The notes under the pieces: generated by a model
What the model saw: only the letters and a program-made list of their open reading frames with translations
Told to the model about the DNA's origin: nothing
Databases searched by the model: none
Shown: positions 7,431-10,477 of the stretch, piece by piece
Numbering within the stretch: the stretch's first letter is position 1
How the letters are laid out: each line of letters starts with the position of its first letter
Assembly: GCA_028706735.1 (NCBI GenBank)
Contig: JAQTVS010000073.1
Location: forward strand, 1-10,477
Direction of reading: 5' to 3'
DNA: 10,477 nucleotides
Origin: Thiomonas sp.
Lineage (GTDB): Bacteria; Pseudomonadota; Gammaproteobacteria; Burkholderiales; Burkholderiaceae_C
Translations under genes and position numbers: made by a program

Positions 7431-8087
7431 ATGACCAACGCGTCTGCCCACGCGCCTCTTAGCGCCATGGACCTGCTGCGCGCCGGGCCGGTGCTGCCGG
7501 TCATCGTGATCCAGGACGCCGGACTGGCCGTCGATCTGGCCGCCGCGCTGGTGGCTGGCGGCATCCGCGTGCTAGAAGTCACGCTGCGCACCCCCGCCGC
7601 GCTGGCCGCCATCCGCCAGATCCGCGATCGCGTGCCGGGAGCCCTGGTGGGCGCCGGCACGGTGCTCACCCCGCAGGACTGGCAGCGCGCGCAGGACGCG
7701 GGCGCCCTGTTTGGCATCAGCCCCGGATTGACGCCCGCGCTGCTGGCGGCTACTCGCCAAAGCCGCTTGCCTTTCGTGCCCGGCGTGGCTACCGCCAGCG
7801 AGGCGATGGCCGCTCTGGACGCGGGCTTCACCGCGATGAAGCTGTTCCCGGCCGAGGCCGTGGGCGGGCGGGCGCTGCTCAAGTCGCTTCACGGTCCGCT
7901 GCCGCAACTGCAGTTCTGCCCCACCGGCGGCATCAACCTGGGCAACGCCGCCAGCTATCTGGCCTTGCCCAACGTGGCCTGCGTCGGCGGTTCCTGGCTG
8001 GCGCCCGAAGCGGCTCTGGCCGCGCGCGACTGGAACGCCATCACCACACTGGCCCGGGAAGCAGTGGCGCTGCGACCAGCCGCCTGA
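7431..8087 (+). CDS. eda: KDPG aldolase (2-dehydro-3-deoxyphosphogluconate aldolase)
   Basis: Eda cleaves KDPG to pyruvate and glyceraldehyde 3-phosphate, completing the Entner-Doudoroff pathway. The 218-residue protein (E. coli 213) is a class I aldolase. The motif RVLEVTLRT carries Glu49 (general base) and Arg53, AMKLFPAEAVGG carries the Schiff-base Lys137, and CPTGGI forms part of the phosphate/substrate site; GAGTVLT and FVPGVAT are also typical. The ATG at 7431 begins 2 bp after the edd stop and is preceded by an AAAGGGG ribosome-binding site lying in the last edd codons, so the two genes are clearly one operon. No obvious intrinsic terminator directly follows the gene. Confidence 0.97.
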   Translation: MTNASAHAPLSAMDLLRAGPVLPVIVIQDAGLAVDLAAALVAGGIRVLEVTLRTPAALAAIRQIRDRVPGALVGAGTVLTPQDWQRAQDAGALFGISPGLTPALLAATRQSRLPFVPGVATASEAMAALDAGFTAMKLFPAEAVGGRALLKSLHGPLPQLQFCPTGGINLGNAASYLALPNVACVGGSWLAPEAALAARDWNAITTLAREAVALRPAA

Positions 8088-8238
8088 GCATCCCATGTCC
8101 GCAGCGCGTATCGCCTGTCATGTGCCTGTCTCAAGGTTCTCGACGGCAAGCAATGGCGCGCGTCCTGCGGGAAAAAGCTCTGCGCTCGGGGCGATCGGGT
8201 AATATGTTCGCCTTTGCTCGTCGCTCCCACGGTGCGTG

Positions 8239-8269
8239 GTCATTCGTAAAATTCAAAACGTTATAAAAT
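8239..8269 (+). promoter_or_regulatory. thrS: Possible thrS promoter
   Basis: A TATAAA/TAAAAT -10-like sequence (8262-8269) stands out in an AT-rich patch otherwise surrounded by GC-rich DNA, about 170 bp before the thrS start. The -35 region is poor (GTCATT at 8239-8244 at 17-bp spacing), so the call rests mainly on the -10 element and position. Confidence 0.35.
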
Positions 8270-8380
8270 AACCTCACCGCGTTTTGATTCCTCCGCGGCA
8301 CACCTGAATCGCTCATGCACGCCATGCCACAGTTCCGAACTTGTTTGCAGATCCCTTGACTTGCAGAGGACCGCACGCAC

Positions 8381-8443
8381 GTGCAGAAAGATGACAAGGT
8401 GCGGCCCAGCCGCACCTTTTTCATTGAAGCGAATACATCATGA
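8381..8443 (+). other. Possible 20-codon leader ORF overlapping the thrS start
   Basis: A GTG at 8381, 10 nt after the Shine-Dalgarno-like AGAGGA, opens a short frame reading (f)[20 protein letters not shown]. Its TGA stop overlaps the thrS ATG as ATGA. The terminator hairpin lies wholly within this frame, so translation of it would interfere with hairpin formation. It is not rich in threonine codons (two of 20), which argues against a classical amino-acid attenuator peptide. It may simply be a chance open frame. Confidence 0.2.
8396..8421 (+). terminator. Intrinsic terminator-like hairpin in the thrS leader (candidate attenuator)
   Basis: AAGGTGCGGC (8396-8405) pairs perfectly with GCCGCACCTT (8409-8418) across a CCA loop, and five T residues (8417-8421) close the structure. 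This is a textbook rho-independent terminator, yet it lies only 18 bp before the thrS ATG, so it cannot serve merely as an end for eda without also acting on thrS transcripts that start upstream. An upstream CCGCAC (8371-8376) copies part of the right arm and could pair with GTGCGG (8399-8404) instead, as an antiterminator. Confidence 0.75.
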
Positions 8444-10359
8444 TTCAAATTACCCTACCCGACGGTTCCAGACGCCAATTCGATGCGCCGCTGACCGTTG
8501 CCGAAGTGGCGCAGTCCATCGGCGCCGGGCTTTTCAAGGCCGCCCTGGCCGGCAAAGTCAACGGCAAACTGGTCGATACCAGCTACCGCCTGACGCAGGA
8601 CGCCACAGTCGCGATCGTCACGGAGAAGGATGCCGAGGGGCTGGAGATCATTCGCCACTCCACCGCGCACCTGCTGGCCTACGCCGTCAAGGATCTCTAC
8701 CCCGAGGCGCAAGTCACCATCGGTCCTGTGATCGAAAACGGGTTCTATTACGACTTCGCCTACAAGCGCCCGTTCACTCCTGAAGACCTGGAGAAGATCG
8801 AAGCGCGCATGGCCGAGCTTGCGCACAAAGATGAGCCGGTGCTGCGCAAGGTGTTGCCACGAGACGAGGCGGTGGAATACTTCAAATCCCTGGGCGAGCA
8901 TTACAAGGCCGAGATCATTGCCAGCATTCCTGCTGGCGAAGATGTTTCGCTGTATTCGGAAGGCGCATTTACGGATCTTTGCCGCGGGCCGCATGTCCCT
9001 TCCACGGGCCGCCTCAAGGTCTTCAAACTGATGAAGGTGGCTGGCGCTTATTGGCGTGGCGATCATCGCAATGCCCAGTTGCAGCGCATTTACGGAACGG
9101 CCTGGGCGAAGCGGGAAGATCAGGAGGCCTATCTGCACGCGCTGTCCGAGGCGGAAAAGCGCGACCACCGCAAGCTCGGCAAGGAGCTCGACCTGTTTCA
9201 TTTCCAGGAAGAGGCGCCGGGGCTGGCGTTCTGGCACCCGAAAGGCTGGGCGCTGTGGCAGGCGGTCGAGCAATATATGCGGCAGGTGTATCGCGACAGC
9301 GGCTACCAGGAGGTCAAGGGGCCGCAGATTCTGGATGTCAGCTTGTGGAAGCGTTCCGGGCACTGGGACAACTACTCGGAGAACATGTTCTTCACCGAAT
9401 CCGAGAAGCGCCAGTTTGCAATCAAGCCGATGAACTGTCCCGGACACATCCAGATTTTCAACTCCAGCCTGCGCAGTTACCGCGATCTGCCCATTCGTTA
9501 TGGCGAATTTGGTTCATGCCATCGCAACGAGCCCTCAGGCGCCTTGCATGGCCTGCTGCGGGTGCGCGGCTTCACGCAGGACGATGGGCATATTTTCTGC
9601 ACGGAAGACCAGATCGAAGCCGAAGTCACCGCCTTCCACCGGCAGGCCATGCGGGTCTATACCGACTTCGGTTTCACCGACATCGCCCTGAAAATCGCCT
9701 TGCGCCCAGACAAGCGCATCGGCGAGGACACGGTCTGGGACAGGGCCGAATCCGCCCTGCGCGCCGCATTGCAGGCTTGCGATGTGGCTTGGCAGGAGCT
9801 GCCGGGCGAGGGTGCGTTTTACGGCCCAAAGATCGAGTACCACATGAAGGATTCCATCGGCCGCGCCTGGCAAGTCGGCACCATGCAGGTCGATTTCATG
9901 ATGCCGGAGCGCCTGGACGCCGAGTATGTGGACGAACATTCGCAGCGCGTGCGCCCTGTCATGCTGCACCGCGCGATCGTCGGCTCGATGGAGCGGTTCA
10001 TTGGCGTGCTGATCGAGCACTATGCCGGCGCCATGCCCCTCTGGCTTGCTCCGGTGCAGGCGGTGGTGATGAATATCACGGACGCTCAGGCCAATTACGC
10101 CCGTTCTGTTGCACAATCGCTGACAAAACAAGGCTTTAGAGTCGAGTTGGATTTGCGCAACGAAAAAATCAACTATAAAATACGCGAGAATGCATTGAAC
10201 AAAGTGCCCTATCTGCTTGTGGTCGGTGAGCAAGAGCGAGACGCAGCAACCGTTGCGGTACGGGCACGCGGCAATGTCAACCTCGGGGTGCTGTCCCTGG
10301 AGGCGCTGACGCAAAAACTTTCCCAGGAAGTGCAGTCGCGCAGTCAAGACCGGCAGTGA
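8440..10359 (+). CDS. thrS: Threonine-tRNA ligase
   Basis: ThrS charges tRNA-Thr with threonine in the cytoplasm. The 639-residue protein (E. coli 642) is full length. It has an N-terminal TGS domain (residues 1 to about 62, opening [14 protein letters not shown]). The editing domain has HSTAH (His73, His77) and CRGPH (Cys181, His185), which clears mischarged serine. The class II catalytic core has the zinc ligands Cys333 (MNCPGH), His384 (DDGHIF) and His510 (MLHRAIVGS), and motif 2 around [20 protein letters not shown]-terminal anticodon-binding domain follows from about residue 535. The ATG at 8440 has only a weak GAAG upstream, and a terminator-like hairpin precedes it, so expression is probably controlled in the leader. 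infC follows 50 bp later without a terminator, as in the conserved thrS-infC-rpmI-rplT cluster. Confidence 0.98.
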   Translation: MIQITLPDGSRRQFDAPLTVAEVAQSIGAGLFKAALAGKVNGKLVDTSYRLTQDATVAIVTEKDAEGLEIIRHSTAHLLAYAVKDLYPEAQVTIGPVIENGFYYDFAYKRPFTPEDLEKIEARMAELAHKDEPVLRKVLPRDEAVEYFKSLGEHYKAEIIASIPAGEDVSLYSEGAFTDLCRGPHVPSTGRLKVFKLMKVAGAYWRGDHRNAQLQRIYGTAWAKREDQEAYLHALSEAEKRDHRKLGKELDLFHFQEEAPGLAFWHPKGWALWQAVEQYMRQVYRDSGYQEVKGPQILDVSLWKRSGHWDNYSENMFFTESEKRQFAIKPMNCPGHIQIFNSSLRSYRDLPIRYGEFGSCHRNEPSGALHGLLRVRGFTQDDGHIFCTEDQIEAEVTAFHRQAMRVYTDFGFTDIALKIALRPDKRIGEDTVWDRAESALRAALQACDVAWQELPGEGAFYGPKIEYHMKDSIGRAWQVGTMQVDFMMPERLDAEYVDEHSQRVRPVMLHRAIVGSMERFIGVLIEHYAGAMPLWLAPVQAVVMNITDAQANYARSVAQSLTKQGFRVELDLRNEKINYKIRENALNKVPYLLVVGEQERDAATVAVRARGNVNLGVLSLEALTQKLSQEVQSRSQDRQ

Positions 10360-10395
10360 AATCACTGCTTGGGCAGCACATTGTTTGAATGAATT

Positions 10396-10401
10396 GAAAG
10401 G
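10396..10401 (+). promoter_or_regulatory. infC: Ribosome-binding site that supports the infC ATC start
   Basis: GAAAGG lies 8 nt before the ATC at 10410, a normal spacing. It matters because there is no ATG, GTG or TTG in the infC frame after the in-frame TGA at 10404-10406. Confidence 0.7.
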
Positions 10402-10409
10402 TTTGAGCC

Positions 10410-10477
10410 ATCGCTACGTTCCAGAGCCGTAATACACCGGAAAAACGCGCCGATCGTCTGAATCGCGAAATCACGCT
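10410..10477 (+). CDS. infC: Translation initiation factor IF-3, N-terminal fragment with a non-canonical ATC start
   Basis: The 22 complete codons read (M)ATFQSRNTPEKRADRLNREIT and then run off the window. The RLNREIT segment matches the conserved start of IF-3 (E. coli: RINGEI), and the position directly after thrS is the universal place of infC. IF-3 binds the 30S subunit, prevents premature 50S joining and discriminates against non-canonical start codons. The frame is closed by a TGA (10404-10406), leaving only GCC before ATC, so ATC is the only reasonable initiator; E. coli infC uses ATT for the same purpose of autoregulation. The length of the downstream protein cannot be seen. Confidence 0.88.
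   Translation, partial: MATFQSRNTPEKRADRLNREIT

Larger units (their letters stand above)
8088..8439. other. Non-coding region between eda and thrS, including the thrS leader
   Basis: This 352-bp stretch has no recognisable protein gene and no tRNA. Its middle (about 8240-8290) is AT-rich and may hold the thrS promoter. Its right end contains a Shine-Dalgarno-like AGAGGA (8365-8370), a GTG-initiated short open frame and a strong terminator-like hairpin. Between 8088 and 8230 I see only a short inverted repeat CCACG-GTG-CGTGG (8227-8239) with no T-run after it, and no clear terminator for eda. Confidence 0.7.

Noticed and set aside
8227..8239. CCACG-GTG-CGTGG inverted repeat as an eda terminator
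   Set aside because: The stem is only 5 bp, it lies 140 bp after eda, and no T-run follows.
8315..8359. 15-codon ATG frame (MHAMPQFRTCLQIP) in the thrS leader
   Set aside because: It has no ribosome-binding site, no run of threonine or other regulatory codons, and it stops well before the terminator hairpin.
10360..10409. Terminator between thrS and infC
   Set aside because: Only a 4-bp CTGC/GCAG stem is visible and there is no T-run, so read-through into infC is expected.

Overview
The window is GC-rich chromosomal DNA, almost fully coding, from a betaproteobacterium. Its closest look is Burkholderiales. The reasons are the ThrS sequence, the thrS-infC order, the GC-rich codon use and the proline-rich interspersed repeats. 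A Thiomonas-like organism would fit, but that is a guess from memory, not something shown here.

Region 1 (about 1-5363, minus strand) reads zwf > pgl > glk > malQ > glgB (glgB runs off the left edge). The genes are packed: a 3-bp gap for zwf/pgl, a 20-bp overlap for pgl/glk, a 4-bp ATGA overlap for glk/malQ and a 28-bp gap for malQ/glgB. This is very likely one operon. Region 2 (5364-5571) is a divergent intergenic region. Region 3 (5572-8087, plus strand) is edd-eda, separated by 2 bp. Together these genes form a continuous route. MalQ and GlgB remodel glycogen and maltodextrins, Glk phosphorylates the glucose released, Zwf and Pgl make 6-phosphogluconate, and Edd and Eda cleave it to pyruvate and glyceraldehyde 3-phosphate (Entner-Doudoroff pathway). 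Region 4 (8088-8439) is a non-coding leader. It ends in a strong intrinsic-terminator hairpin just before thrS. Region 5 (8440-10477, plus strand) is thrS followed by the first 22 codons of infC, which begins with the rare start codon ATC.

The most unusual content is a family of GC-rich repeats inserted in frame inside two adjacent metabolic genes. In glk, three tandem 84-bp units (2121-2372, plus a 13-bp partial unit) add 84 residues, and the array is free of stop codons in all six frames. In pgl, a diverged copy of the same element, in the same orientation but read in a different frame, adds about 58 residues; it carries a second palindromic sequence in its middle. Both insertions sit at a CACCCC(G/A)CC-type site, and both genes otherwise look intact, with lengths that return to the family norm once the inserts are subtracted. 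This resembles, in concept, the coding-sequence-tolerated palindromic elements of Rickettsia.

Other points of note are the thrS terminator/antiterminator-like leader, a possible 20-codon leader ORF overlapping the thrS start, and a perfect 13-bp palindrome where the edd ribosome-binding site would be expected.
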